From: Ichthyophis bannanicus
Lineage: Eukaryota > Chordata > Amphibia > Gymnophiona > Ichthyophiidae
Direction of reading: 5' to 3'
Length of the DNA stretch: 64,000 bases
Assembly: GCA_033557465.1 (NCBI GenBank)
Contig: CM066035.1
Span: forward strand, 901,263,309 to 901,327,308
The position numbers and the translations under genes were made by a program. The notes beneath the pieces were generated by a model. It did no database searches and was not told the DNA's origin. It was given only the letters and a program-made list of their open reading frames with translations. Below, in pieces: positions 32,216 to 43,309 of the stretch. The first letter of the stretch is position 1. Every line of letters starts with the position of its first letter.

Positions 32216-34140
32216 GAGACAGGGCAGCTTTTAAACTAGATAATAGGGGAAAGCCAACAGTCTCCCAAGAGCGTATGGTTGGGAAGGATGTATCCTTGAA
32301 GGATACTAGCAAAAGAGGGAAGTAAGGGCATCCCAATAGAGAGGTTCCAATAAAGATAAAAGTACCCCAAATGCCCTTAAATACAGAGCTGAAAGATTCC
32401 AAATTACTCCTATCAACTGATAATCAGATTAATGGAAATAAAAATACAACCTCTAAAATGCCTTTATGCAAATACTAGACGTCTAAAAAAATAAGATGGG
32501 AGAGTTAGAATATATAGTACATAATGAAAGGTTAGATATAATTGGCATCTAAGAGATCTGGTGGAAGGAGGACAACTAATGGGACACAGATACCTGGGTA
32601 TAAACTATATTGCAATGATAGGGTAGATCAAATTGGTGGAAGGGTTGCGCTCTGTATTAGAGAGGGCATTGAGTCACATAGGATTAAAGATTTGCAGAAA
32701 ACAAAATACACTGTAGAATCTCTATGGATAGAAATTCCATGTAAAAAGGGAAAGACGATGGCAGTGAGGGTGTACTACTGACCGCCTGGCCAGAGTGGAT
32801 GATGAAATGCAACAAGAAATCAGGGAAGCTAACAAAAGTTGCAACATAATAATAATGGGTGATTTCAATCACCCTAATATCGACTGGGTCAATGTTGCAG
32901 CAAAACATGCTAAGGAGATAAAGTTTCTAGATGAAATAAATGACTACTTCTTGGAGCAGCTGGTTCATGAACTGCCAAGAGGGGAAGCTATTTTTTATCT
33001 AATCCTTAGTGGAATACAGGATCTGGTGGAAGACAAGGGTGTTTTGGGCCACTTAGCAATAGTGAGGATAAACATGATTGCTTTAGATTTAATAAATGGA
33101 AGAAGGACGGCAAGGAAATCCACAGTACTACCTTTTAACTTTCAAAAGGGAGACTATGATAAAATGATGAAAATAATTAAGAAAAAACTAAAAGGAGCAG
33201 CTGCAAAGGTTAAAGATTTACATTAAACATGAGTATGGTTTAAAAATACTATCTTGGAAGCTCAGACCAGATGTATTCCACGCTATAAGAAAAGTCATAG
33301 TAACATAGTAAATGACGGCAGATAAAGACCAGTATGGTCCATCTAGTCTGCCCAGTACGATGTCAAGAGTAGGTACACTGGCCGTTCTGTGCAGGCCCCC
33401 CTTCCCCATGTCTTTGTTTAGGGGTGATCCCACCACTCCTTGTAGTATACCCCTATTTGTTAAGGAATTAGATGGCTCAGATTATTTTGATATTTTCTTG
33501 TTGCTGTAAAGGGATCCACTGTGTCTGTCCCATGCCCTTTTGAACTCCGTCACCGTATTTGCCCTCATCACTTCCATCCGGAGCGCATTCAAAGCATCCA
33601 CCACCCTTTCAGTGAAAAAGTATTTCCTGACATTGCCTTTCAATTTACCACCTTGTAGCTTCATGTTATGCTCTCTAGTTTTGCAGCTTCTCCGTCTTTG
33701 GAAGAGGTTTGTTCATTATTTCTCTTTAAGTATTTAAAGGTCTGAATTATATCGCCCCTGTCCCTCCTCTCCTCCAAAGTGTACATGTTTAGATCTTCAA
33801 GTCTCTTCTCATAAGGCTTCTGACGCAGGCTCCAAATCATTTTGGTCGTCTTCCTCTGAACAGTTTCCAGTCTTTTTACATCCTTTGCAAGATATGGTCT
33901 CCAAAACTGAACACAGTATTCCAAGTGAGGCCTCACCAGTGACTTGTACAGTGGCATAAGTACCTCTCCCTTTCTGCTAGTAATTCCTCGAAGGAAGACC
34001 AAAAAACTGCCAGCAGGGTTTAAAGGTGAGGTCAGAGAGGCTGTTGTAGCCAAAACAGCATCTTTCAGGAAATGAAAAAGGAGCAAAATGGGAAACAACA
34101 TAAGCACTGGCAAGTCTGGAACTCAGCAGCGATGACACTA
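32216..34140 (+). mobile_element. CR1 LINE 5' region with endonuclease domain, split by another CR1
   Basis: 32300-32500 resembles the stretch before CR1 ORF2. From about 32480 the frame reads NKMGELEYIVHNERLDIIGI, the start of the AP-endonuclease domain. 32795-33226 includes IIMGDFNHPNIDW (catalytic GDFN block) and LGHLAIV (degenerate SDH-type block). After the insertion at 33297-33990 the linker continues at 33990-34140 (ctgccagcagggtttaaaggtgaggtc). Multiple stops make it a fossil. The same CR1 region is present at 59800-61990. Confidence 0.8.
33297..33990 (-). mobile_element. CR1 LINE 3' fragment, minus strand
   Basis: The minus-strand frame 34060-33700 encodes EVLMPLYKSLVRPHLEYCVQ, LETVQRKTTKMIWSL and EERRDRGDIIQTFKYLK. 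33664-33482 encodes KYFFTERVVDALNAL. The 3' end at 33297 is the complement of an atagtaacatagtaaatgac tail. It is inserted in the endonuclease region of a plus-strand CR1. Confidence 0.85.
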
Positions 34141-34669
34141 TTAGGCTACTAAACAAAATTAAACTGAGATGTTGTCTTAAAATTTGAAATTTTCTTGAAT
34201 CTGAACTTACAAAATATTTTAAATTTCAGTCAGTCTGGCAGCATAAAGAACGCATTTTATATTCCAGTATCCCCCCAGCCAGCGCCCTACAGTGAACTAC
34301 ACCAAGAACCCAGAATACAGGGCCTATAGAGCAAATCTACTATTCCATAACAGCACTAACTTGCAAAAGTCACACAACATGGAGAGTACCCAGAAAAGGG
34401 CAGCACCATAAATACTGTTGTGGGCCCTAAAACATCCATATTCCTATTCAGAAAACTGAGAAAGTCAGATTACTACAAATCCCTACATAGAAACTCCATG
34501 CTAACAAAACACACAGCCTCAGTCACACATGCAGAACAGAGATAGATCTTCACCAAGTAGGGAATATATCAATACAAACTAGAAACAGACATATGTAGAC
34601 AAAAAATGCTTTTACTCCATTGCAGTTAGGTTTACATGATTCTTTCCCAAAATTATACTTTACTGCAGA
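34141..34669. repeat. diverged interior of the hAT-like family
   Basis: Shares collinear words with 39640-39990 and with the hAT interiors near 4130-4260 (cctcagtcacacatgcagaacag; tcaccaagta). No termini or duplications are visible. I read it as an old partial copy. Confidence 0.45.
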
Positions 34670-35935
34670 GTGAGGCAAGAGAAAGAACTCTCACACGCAC
34701 AGGCATCTGTATTGTTGGCAGAAACACAGCCTAACTTCAGTCCACTAGAAGAATGCCTTGACATGCTCCAATCATGGCTTCAGCAAAACAACATGTCAAT
34801 AAATCACAAAAAAACAGAGGTCATGTTCATGTCCAAGAAAGCCAATTTCATCCCGCCCACCACAGTCACACTAAACAAAAACATATACGATACAAAGCCT
34901 GTAATAAAGTATCTAGGAGTCCTACTTGACAGCAACCTCAAGATGGACAAACACCTCAGAACAGTTAACCAAGCCATCTTTTACAAACTCAAAATCCTTC
35001 AACCACTCCGCAATATCCTCGAGAAATCCGACTTTAGGTCTGTTGCTCAAGCACTAATCATTCCCCACCTGGATTACAGCAATGCCATTCTACAAGGGCT
35101 TCCAAAGAGCACACTAAGCATCCTGCAAATGGCTCAGAACGTGGCTGCAAGAGTCATCATGGAAAAGAAAGTCACCGACCACATAACCCCAGTTCTAATG
35201 GATCTGCACTGGCTCCCAGTGGCCGCCCGCATCATCTACAAACTACTCATCACAACATTTAAACTCATCAATGGCATCGCACCATCCTACCTCAATAACC
35301 TAATCACTATTCAACCTAGCAACAGGAGCAGGAGAACTATGAATCTCAACACCCTATGTATCCCGACCAGCATAAGATCTGTCAAGGCCGAAACAAGCAA
35401 TAGGGCGTTCACATACTCAGCGCCAACCCAATGGAACCAACTACCGCATGAATTAAGGCTCACAAACAACCTGAACGAATTTAGACGAAAACTGAAAACC
35501 TATCTGTTTCAAACCCACTACAACTTGATCTAACTGCAATACCCTACCTCAACCAGATCTCCTCTGCCGCACTCGGCAGCATATAATCTAATAGTATATA
35601 GTCATGTATAACTTGTACACCTTGGCAACTAATTCCGTACAAATTATATATAACCATGTATAGCCTGTACACCTTGGCAACTAATTCTGTACAAATTGTA
35701 TATATGGGCCCCCCCCAATCTACTGAAATCAAATGTATACCTTGATCTGTGTGCTTTAATCAAATGTGTATCGTATCCAAATGCTTGTCCCGTGTTACGT
35801 AATCATTGACTAATCAAAATGTAAAACTGAAATCTCAATGTACCGTACAATACATTATGATTCTGTAAAGTAAACCGCTGCTGATCGTAGGAAGCAGCGG
35901 TATACAAGTGTTTACTAAATAAATAAATAAATAAA
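34670..35935 (+). mobile_element. L2-group LINE (TAAATA-tailed family), 5'-truncated
   Basis: 34670-35533 is an uninterrupted 287-codon frame covering the region after RT motif C. It contains CLDMLQSWLQQNNMSINHKK, KYLGVLLDSNLKMDKHLRTV, IIPHLDYSNAILQGLPKSTL and VLMDLHWLPVAARIIYKLL, ending FRRKLKTYLFQTHYNL. The 3' UTR runs to a taaataaataaataaa tail (35918-35934). The missing 5' part includes the catalytic core. It is well preserved compared with the sister copy at 8086-10954. Confidence 0.85.
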
Positions 35936-36354
35936 CTAATATAATGGCTCAGCACAAAGTAGCATGAGTGCAACTAATGACACCTTGGTGTGTGGTCTTA
36001 GTTGCACTGGCAACTGTTTTGCCACGTTGAAATGCAGTAACTGCAGGAGGATGTAACTGCCTCCCTGCAGTTGGTTTATGGCCCTGCATAATAAAACTCT
36101 CGAATTAGTTACCGGAGGATCGTAGTAAAAGCTGTTAGTGTAGCTGGGTTTTATAAACGTTTTGGACAAGTTGCTGGAGGAAAGGTGCATAAACTATTAT
36201 TAAAGAGCAGGGCCAGCCCATCCATTATGTGAGAATGTTGTTCGCACAGAGCCCCGTGCTTCAGGGGGCCCCACGCCAACAACATCGCACATACTGGGCA
36301 CTGGCAGGGCGGCTTTAGAGGGAGCTGGAGAGGCCCTGCCTCATCTCTGACAGC

Positions 36355-36565
36355 CGCCGAAGTGAAGAGCGCCTCTTTTCTTCACTTCGGCAGCTGTGTT
36401 GTAGTATAGGCTGCTGGCACACTGAATGCTGGGAAACAGGAAGTTCCCTTTGACCTCCGGCACGCCAGTGGCCTATACTACAACACAGCTGCTGAAGTGA
36501 AGAAAAAAGGTGCTCTTCACTTCAGCGGCTGTCAGAGGTGAGCCGGGGCCTCTCAGGCTCCCTCT
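36355..36565. repeat. palindrome module in hAT-like element
   Basis: gaagtgaagagc through gtagtataggctgctggcac is repeated as its complement (about 36465-36545) around a central segment near 36430-36460. Its sequence differs from the palindromes in the sister copies, though position and arm size class are similar. Confidence 0.75.
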
Positions 36566-36599
36566 AAAGCCTGTTGGACAGCCGCGGGGCTCTGCAGGA

Positions 36600-36890
36600 A
36601 GGGAAGTGGCTAAGACTGGAAATAGCTGATGGCGGGGGGCTTGGACTGGAAATACGTTGAGTCGGGGGGAGCTAGGAGTGGAAATTGGTTGATGGAGGGG
36701 CTAGGATAGAACTGGAAATGGATGGGGGAGCAAGGACTGGAAATGGGGTGATGGGGGGAGCTTGGACTGGAAATGGGCTGATAAGGGGGCTAGGATTGGG
36801 CTGATGGGGAGGCTAGCATTGGAAATGGGCTGATGGTGGGCTAGGATTGGAAATGGGCTGATGTGCAGGGATGGAAGAAAGGGACTAGAA
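36600..36890. repeat. G-rich minisatellite
   Basis: About nine irregular units of the gctaggactggaaatgggct type plus G-run, homologous to the 6640-7690 array but much shorter. Confidence 0.85.
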
Positions 36891-37589
36891 GGGAGCAGAT
36901 GCTGAGTGGAGCTGGAACTAGAAGGGAGATGATATTGGGGGAGGACTAGAATGGGTTGGGTTGGGGGAGTGAGTATGGAGAGGGGGAAAGATATTTTGTG
37001 TGGGAGGGAAGAAAAATCTATGATTGGCCGGGTATTGGGAGAGTAAGTGGAAATTGAGGATGGAAGGGTGAAATTTGAGTGGATGAGAAAGGAATAAAGA
37101 AAGAAATGGAGGAAAGAGCAAAAGGAGAAAGATCAGCATGTTAAAGCAGATGTAAGAAGAGAATGGAAAAAAAACTAGAAGAAAGGACAAATGGACAGCA
37201 GACAATGGAGAGTTAGCAGAAGACATGAAGAAACCAGAAGAAAGTGACTGGAGCAATTGCAACTGAAAAATAAAATGCACAGACAACAAAAGTTAGAAAA
37301 ATACTTTTTTTATTTTGAATTTATTAACTAGAATATGTCAGCTCTGAAATAAGAAGACAATAATTAGATTGTGATCCCTTGTTCTTTGTTTGGTGATGGT
37401 CTATGTTCTGCATGTGTATCCGAGCTGAGGTATTCTGTTCATGTTGTTTCTGTTTGACGGTGCCATTTATTCTCTTTCCCCAGTAGGAGATGTACAGTGG
37501 AACCTCGGTTTTCGTGATTAATCCGTTCAAAAAAGTCTGACTAAAACCGAATGTATGAAAACTGAAGCAATATTTCCCATAATGTAAAT

Positions 37590-38258
37590 TGTGATAAGGA
37601 AGACTCTAGTGAGCCCATGGAAGTAGAAGAAAAGAATGATTCTACCTTTAGGAAAGGTCACAGCCCTGCAAAGCACATGTTCCAGCAGTTCTCTGGAGAA
37701 AACAAACACAGGGATTCAAAAGCTAAGCTGACACACCCAAGCCCTGATGACATAGCAACAGGTTTGGAAACTGATTACAAACACCTGTCTAGAGAGTCAG
37801 GGAGGTTTGTCAGAAAACAGGGATATAAACCAGGGCTGGAGAGTGAGAGCAGACAGACCGAGGGGGAGCAGCAGGAGAGGGAGCAGCACGAGAGAGAGCA
37901 GCACGGAAGGCAGCCCAGACGGGAGCACAGTTGGAGGAAACACAGTAGCTGGAGGAAGGAAGCCACGTGGAGGAAAGGAACTGAAGCAAGCAAAGCAGAA
38001 GGGGAGAGGACACGAAGGTGGTCTGGAGTGCTCGGAGAGAAAGAGCAGGAAAACCTTCAAACCCCAGCACTGAAGGAAAAGGTTCAGAGAGTTCAGAGGT
38101 GGGTGCCTAATACTCAGTGCAGAAGTCTGCAGAGCCCAGCCTTGAATGGAGAACCGTGGCAGAGCTCCAGGGAAGAACCTAAGCTAAGGGACAAGGGACC
38201 TTTGCTTTTGGGAGAAATAAACTTTGTTATAGTTTTGCCTATAACTCTGGCTTCATGA
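37590..38258 (+). CDS. LTR-C-encoded ORF, no MDC motif
   Basis: Open without interruption from the first LTR triplet (CDKEDSSEPMEVEEKND) for 222 codons to the stop at 38258; the first ATG is 37617. The middle is highly charged and repetitive (EGEQQEREQHEREQHGRQ, then WRKHSSWRKEATWRKG), which suggests a disordered nucleic-acid-associated protein. The N-terminal E-P-M at codons 8-10 matches LTR-A and LTR-B. The C-terminal E-x-M...MDC motif is absent, and the end is hydrophobic (INFVIVLPITLAS), so the C-terminal part may have been lost by deletion and the end replaced by read-through. Confidence 0.6.
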   Translation, partial: CDKEDSSEPMEVEEKNDSTFRKGHSPAKHMFQQFSGENKHRDSKAKLTHPSPDDIATGLETDYKHLSRESGRFVRKQGYKPGLESESRQTEGEQQEREQHEREQHGRQPRREHSWRKHSSWRKEATWRKGTEASKAEGERTRRWSGVLGEKEQENLQTPALKEKVQRVQRWVPNTQCRSLQSPALNGEPWQSSREEPKLRDKGPLLLGEINFVIVLPITLAS

Positions 38259-38393
38259 CTATTTTCTATCAGAAGAAAAACTACTTTTCCCAGCATGCAT
38301 CACAAGAGGAAAGTTAGTTGATTTAACCTTCAATAGAGAAAAATAATGGCTACCCCAGCCCTCCAACCCTAAGGCAGAGGGCGGGGTATGACA
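37590..38393 (+). mobile_element. solo LTR (LTR-C)
   Basis: TGTGATAAGGAAGA at the left, GGGTATGACA at the right, 4-bp duplication AAAT at 37586-37589 and 38394-38397. Length 804 bp. The first 12 bases equal those of LTR-D. Shorter than its relatives, probably through internal deletion. Confidence 0.9.
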
Positions 38394-39275
38394 AAATCCA
38401 ATTAATCTGTTCCAGACACCCAAAAATATTAATAAAAAATATATTTTATAGATAATAACTATATTTTTACATACAGAAAACAATGAGAAATAAATATAAA
38501 TGACTAATGAAATGGATAAATGAACATTTAACATCACTTTTACCTTTATTGAAGACTCTTGTTAGCATATGGAAGACAGTCAATCAGCAAGAGAATCAAA
38601 ATAAAGAAAATCCCACTTCTGGCCACAAGATGGTGCTCCATTTTCAACTGTACGAAAACCGAGACAATGTACGAAAACTGGGGCAAAATCTTAACAGAAA
38701 AAGTCAACGAAAACCGAATCGTAGGAAAACTAGGGCATACGAAAACCGAGGTTTGACTGTATTGGTATTCTCTGAGATGTATTGGTTTAACATTTGCAGT
38801 GTTGCCTTTTGATAGGTAGGGTATGGTGCTTTGTGAGTCTTGGTAGTGCTGTTATGATACGGCGGGTTTGCTATGGGTTCTAAATGTTTGTAGTACTTCC
38901 TAATGTGTCTGGTGGTTGGCACTGGAGTATAGTAATGTAGAAATCTGGTAGTCTTTCTTTATCCAGACACTCATTAAGAGGCATGTTTACTAAAAGTTAA
39001 TACACGTTAACATTATGCAAATTAGGTCACTTATGCAAATGAGGCCCCACAATGAGTCTCCGCACATGGCCCTGCACCCCCTTTGGGTCGCCCCTGTTAA
39101 AGAGGTCCCAGGAAATCCACTCCTTGTCCCAAGAGCGTCATTGTGGAACCTGTGTACCTTTTTGGGAACCTACCAGGTACTTGTGACCTGGATTGGCCAC
39201 TCTTGGAAACAGGATACTGGGCTGGATGGACCTTGGTCTGACCAAGTATGGCATTTTTTATGTTCATATGTTACT

Positions 39276-39984
39276 AGCACAAAGCTTAGGAAATATACTA
39301 CTAAACATGCCAAAAAAGAGGGACTGAACAGCACCATGCAGCACCTCCCACTTCCACATAACATGAGTGACTTGGCGCTCCAATACAGCACTTCCCACCC
39401 TCTGAAAAAAACAGGAAATGCAAGATGCTCATCATAGGCCAAGGAAGTAAAAGAAAAAGTGAAAATCACAGCACAGTTTATAATACCAAATTATTAAATT
39501 ATAATTCATTTTATTTTGTTATAAACTGCATTATAATTCTCTCTCTTTCTGCATCCACAGAAATCTCTCCCTGGACAAAGGGTGCAGAGGCAGAGATAGG
39601 ACATTCACCCACAGAATTCAATATATTAAAAACATTCTGATTCTGATCATTTCACTAACATAAACATTCTCCAGTACCAGGCATATTGTGAACTAATACA
39701 AAACCCTACAAATGTCAACAATGATCTACAAGGCCAAATCAACTATATCATACCAGTATAAACTTCCAAAACTCATACAACAGATAAAAGCAGCACTATA
39801 AATACTGTAGCGGACCCTAGAATATCCATACACCTATTGAAAAGCTAAACAAGTCAAATTACTACAGTGAAGATCCCTTCATACAAACACAATGTTAACA
39901 GAATGCCTGGCCTCAGTCACACACTCAGAACACAGACCCTCACCACGTACAGAATAAGTGACGATAACCTAAAGTAAATGTTGC
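39276..39984. other. unassigned, with hAT-family interior similarity
   Basis: 39640-39960 is collinear with 34200-34600 and partly with the hAT-like interior. 39276-39640 shows nothing I can name. Confidence 0.35.
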
Positions 39985-40325
39985 GCAAGAGAACTACGAG
40001 AAATAGTAGAATCCATTATAAAGAATAAAATTACAGAACATGTGGATAGTCATGGTTTAATGGCTGAAAGCGAACATGGGTTTAGCCAAGGAAAGTCTTG
40101 TCTTACTAATCTGCTTTTTTTTTTTTAAGCTGTGAATAAACAGGTCAACAAAGTCAGTGAGCCAGTCAATACAGTGTATCTGGATTTTCAAAAAACCTTT
40201 GACAAGGTCCTTCATGAGAAACTCTTGGCGAAATTAAAAAGTCATGAGATAGGAGGCAGTTTACTATTGTGCATCAGTAATCAATAAAGAAATGGCAAAC
40301 GATCAAGACATCTGATAATGCATTG
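39985..40325 (+). pseudogene. CR1 RT fragment
   Basis: Degenerate CR1 palm sequence: matches to KITEHVDSHGLM, GFSQGKSCLTNL, a T/A insertion tract at 40120-40135, then VYLDFQKTFDKVLHEKLLAK. Both ends are truncated. It abuts the 3' tail of the minus-strand L2-like LINE at 40333. Confidence 0.75.
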
Positions 40326-40668
40326 CTGTTATACTACTACTACTACTATTGAGCATTTATATAGCGCTACCAGTTGTACGCAGCGCTGTACAGACATGTA
40401 GGAGACAGTCCCTGCTCGTCAGAGCTTACAATCTAGTCAAGACAAAACACAGAAGTCAGGATCTGAAAGTAACAGTGAAGAGGTAAGTTTTCTACCTGGA
40501 TTTGAAGAGGGCTAGAGAGGGTGCCTGGCAAACAGACACAGGTAACTTGTTCCAGGCATAAGGCGCAGCAAGGTAAAAGGAGCGAAATCTGGAGTTAGCA
40601 GTAGGAGTGGAGGGCATAGATAGAAGTAGTTTGTTAGAAGAGCGGAGTTCCTGAGAGGGGTTGTAAGG

Positions 40669-41769
40669 TGTCACGCCACCACCACTCGCCTCTAGCTTAG
40701 AGGGGTGTGGATTATTAGAGGAACTTTCTGGTGTATGCTTTTTTAGCTTTAAACTATTTCCCTGCAATGTCCTCTGGGAAATGTAGTCCTTATTCAGCTG
40801 TTTGGGTGCATCATGCAGAAAGCTGTAGTCAGGCTCAAGTAGGTAAGGCAAATGACAGAAATTTATTATTTTTATATACACAATGGTTCGATCATACCAC
40901 GCATAGGATTGTTGGTTCAGGACTCTTGGAAGCAGAGCATTGTCCAAAACATATCCAACCACAAAATGCAGTTTTAAAGGTTTTCTCTATTGCAGGATAC
41001 ACAGTCTTTACCAGCAAGCCTATTGTATTCCCTTCTCAGCTTTGCTGGCTAAAGCACAAAACAAAAACAATCACATTTAAAGTCTGTGGTAAACTTCCCC
41101 TTTATAAACACATGGGGATCTCGGCCACCCTGCTTGTGGAATAAGGGTACCTTTTTCCTGGAAGACCTTCTTTTAGGACTGGCTTGCTTTCTCTACGTTC
41201 CCAGGTTTATAGCTTGGCACAAGGAACAGTCCTCCCCATTCAGCTTCACCTCGGGCTCTCCCAGCTGCATAGGTTCTGACTCCCTGTCCTGCTCAGCTAA
41301 CAGCCTCCCGGGGGATTCTGGAGTCTCTTGTTCCTGGCTCCAAACTCTCCTGCAGCCATGCTACATGCCAAATAGCACTCTCTCCAGCTGGAAGCTCAGT
41401 TCCTCTGCTCGCGTCAGCCTGGCTTCCTGCTTCTCCTCTCCTCTCTCTCCAATCTAAATCATACTCTGGCCTGGGTTTATACCACCAGGGCTCTAGCTCC
41501 AACCCCACCCTACTCAGGTGTCGGCAATCAGCCTGACTTCGGGCACCTGAGTGCTTGGAGCATTCACTGCCTAAAGGGTTCTGAGCCCTGTATCCTCTCC
41601 CCTTCATTCCACTAGGGGGAGCATGAAATGTGGTCCACGTGGAAGTTTTCTGATTCCTGGCGGTGTTTATGGCTTTCCTACCCTGACTCGAGTAAAGGGG
41701 GCCCTTTACTAGGGTGACTTCCCTGTCTCTTTGTCCTCCCCCAGACTCCGGATAGGCCACCTTGCCACA
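40669..41769 (-). repeat. gypsy 3' LTR
   Basis: On the minus strand it starts TGTGGCAAGGTGG and ends GGTGGCGTGACA; 1,101 bp. Compared with the 5' LTR it lacks 12 bp, 9 bp, 6 bp and 2 bp segments and keeps 7 bp the other has lost. The pol frame enters it in phase at its first triplet and stays open to about 41293, where the 2-bp indel has caused termination before the MDC motif. Confidence 0.93.
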
Positions 41770-41829
41770 TACCCTCATACTTAAGATATTATGGGCTGGC
41801 GGAGATTGTTGAAGCTCCTCCGAACAGTC

Positions 41830-43309
41830 CGTAATCCTGGATAAGGCATCTGCATTGTGGTGTAGCTTCCCTGCCCGATGCTCCACCTTAAAATCAAAAG
41901 GCCATGTACCATCTGGTTAATCGGGCATTGTGGTTCTTCATCTGTTGAAGCCACTTCAAGGGTGCGTGATCAGTAACTAGCAGGAATTTTCGTCCGGTGA
42001 GGTAGAACCGGAGGGTCTCTATTGCCCATTTGATGGCAAGGCACTCTTTCTCAATCGTAGAGTAGTGTTGCTCTGCCGAGGACAACTTCCTACTAAGGAA
42101 CATCACAGGATGCTCATTTCCTTCATTCTTCTGGGACAAGACGGCCCCTAAGCCTATCTCTGAGGCATCCGTCTGTACAATGAAGGGCTGCGTGAAGTCC
42201 ACCCCGCGTAATACCGGGGCCGTGCATAGCCGCTCTTTCAATCGGTTGAAAACCCTCTCCGCCTCCGGGGTCCAACGGAGTTGATTTGGGCAATTCTTTT
42301 TTAACATGTCTGTAAAGATAGAGCTTTCTTCCGCAAAGCGTGCTAGGAACCTCCTCTAATAGCCAATCAGGCCTAGAAAGCTTCTTAATTGCTTCTTTGT
42401 TGTGGGACGAGGAAAGTTCTTGATGCTGTCCACTTTGTCAATCAAGGGCTTAATCCTTCCCTGTCCTACCATATGCCCCAGGTATTTTACTTCTCGCTTG
42501 GCGAAGGCACACTTGCTCGGGTTCAGGGTGAGGCCCGCCTGCCTCATGGATCGTAGGACGGCTTCAACCCTCGGGATATGTTCTACCCAACTGCAACTGT
42601 GGATAATAATGTCGTCCATATATGCAAAAGCATATTCTTGATGAGGACGCAGGACTTGATCCACCAGTCTCTGGAAGGTCGCCGCGGCGCCGTGAAGGCC
42701 AAAGGGCATCCTCTTAAACTGGAATAGCCCAATTGGGGTGCTGAAGGCAGTCTTCGGCCAAGATTCCCTAGTCAACGGAACCCCTAGTCAACCAGTACCC
42801 CTTCGTCATGTCTAGGGTGGTCAAAATCTGGGCCTGCCCCAAGCGGTCCAGAAGCTCCTCGATACGGGCATCGGGTAAGCATCGAATACCGAGATGGCAT
42901 TCACCTGTCTGAAATCTATACAGAAGCGTAATGTACCATCCGGTTTTGGAACCAGAACAATGGGACTGCACCAAGGACTCCTTGATTCTTCAATGACACC
43001 CATCGCCAACATCTCGCGCACCTGTGCCACGACCTCCTGCTTTTTAGCTTCTGGTAGGCAGTAGGGTCGTTGTCTGACCACCTTCCCCGGTGGCGTCAGG
43101 ATCTCATGTGCCACCAGTTGGGTTTCACCCGGGATCGGGATCAGTACATCTGGGAACCTCTCCAATAGTCGAGCCAGATCCCGTCTCTGGACCAACGATA
43201 GTTCTTCCCTTACTTGGGGCTCTAGGTTTTTTCTGCAGTCTACCACTTGAGGTCCTAGATCATCCTTCTCAGTCTCCTCCATTCTCTCTCCACAGGTGGC
43301 TGTCGGGCT
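41830..43309 (-). pseudogene. gypsy reverse transcriptase and RNase H
   Basis: RT blocks on the minus strand: [60 protein letters not shown] (43000-42880), [17 protein letters not shown] (about 42810), FKRMPFGLHGAAATFQRLVD and YAFAYMDDIIIHS (42610, catalytic YMDD). Then come KRLVKYLGHMV-type thumb sequence and RSFLGLIGY. RNase H: FIVQTDASEIGLGAVLSQ, YSTIEKECLAIKWAIETLRF and LLVTDHAPLKWLQQM, ending GKLHHNADALSR (about 41850). Frameshifts lie near 42880, 42770 and 42355. No HHCC/DDE integrase follows; the frame passes directly into the LTR. Confidence 0.88.

Larger units (their letters stand above)
37495..38759. mobile_element. Tc/mariner-type MITE containing LTR-C
   Basis: Termini CAGTGGAACCTCGGTTTTCG and the complement of GAAAACCGAGGTTTGACTG. 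TA duplications at 37493-37494 and 38760-38761. Its own length is about 460 bp once LTR-C and its duplication are discounted. The right side has several spaced gaaaaccgag-like words (38650-38750). TA duplication with CAG termini fits the Tc1/mariner superfamily (Tigger/pogo-like ends). No transposase. Confidence 0.82.
36208..39096 (+). mobile_element. hAT-like non-autonomous element, complete copy
   Basis: Left terminus CAGGGCCAGCCCATCC. The right terminus, read on the other strand, is CAGGGGCGACCCAAAG. An 8-bp duplication ttaaagag lies at 36200-36207 and 39097-39104. Internal order is GC-rich palindrome (about 36355-36565), G-rich minisatellite (36600-36890), unique AT-rich sequence, nested Tc/mariner MITE (37495-38759), right end. 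No transposase is encoded. This copy defines the family boundaries used for the two copies at 3584-7875. Confidence 0.88.
36085..39275 (+). mobile_element. CR1 3' end, split by the hAT-like element
   Basis: 36085-36199 encodes the last CR1 codons (tagttaccggaggatcgtag, then gttttggacaagttgctgga). 39105-39275 continues the 3' UTR to the tail (aacaggatactgggctggat, then ttatgttcatatgtta). The two parts join cleanly when the 2,889-bp hAT-like insert and one 8-bp duplication are discounted. Confidence 0.85.

Noticed and set aside
37797..38073. Alternative plus and minus frames within LTR-C
   Set aside because: Open only because of the purine-rich repeats; the frame starting at LTR nucleotide 1 is the one shared with other LTRs.
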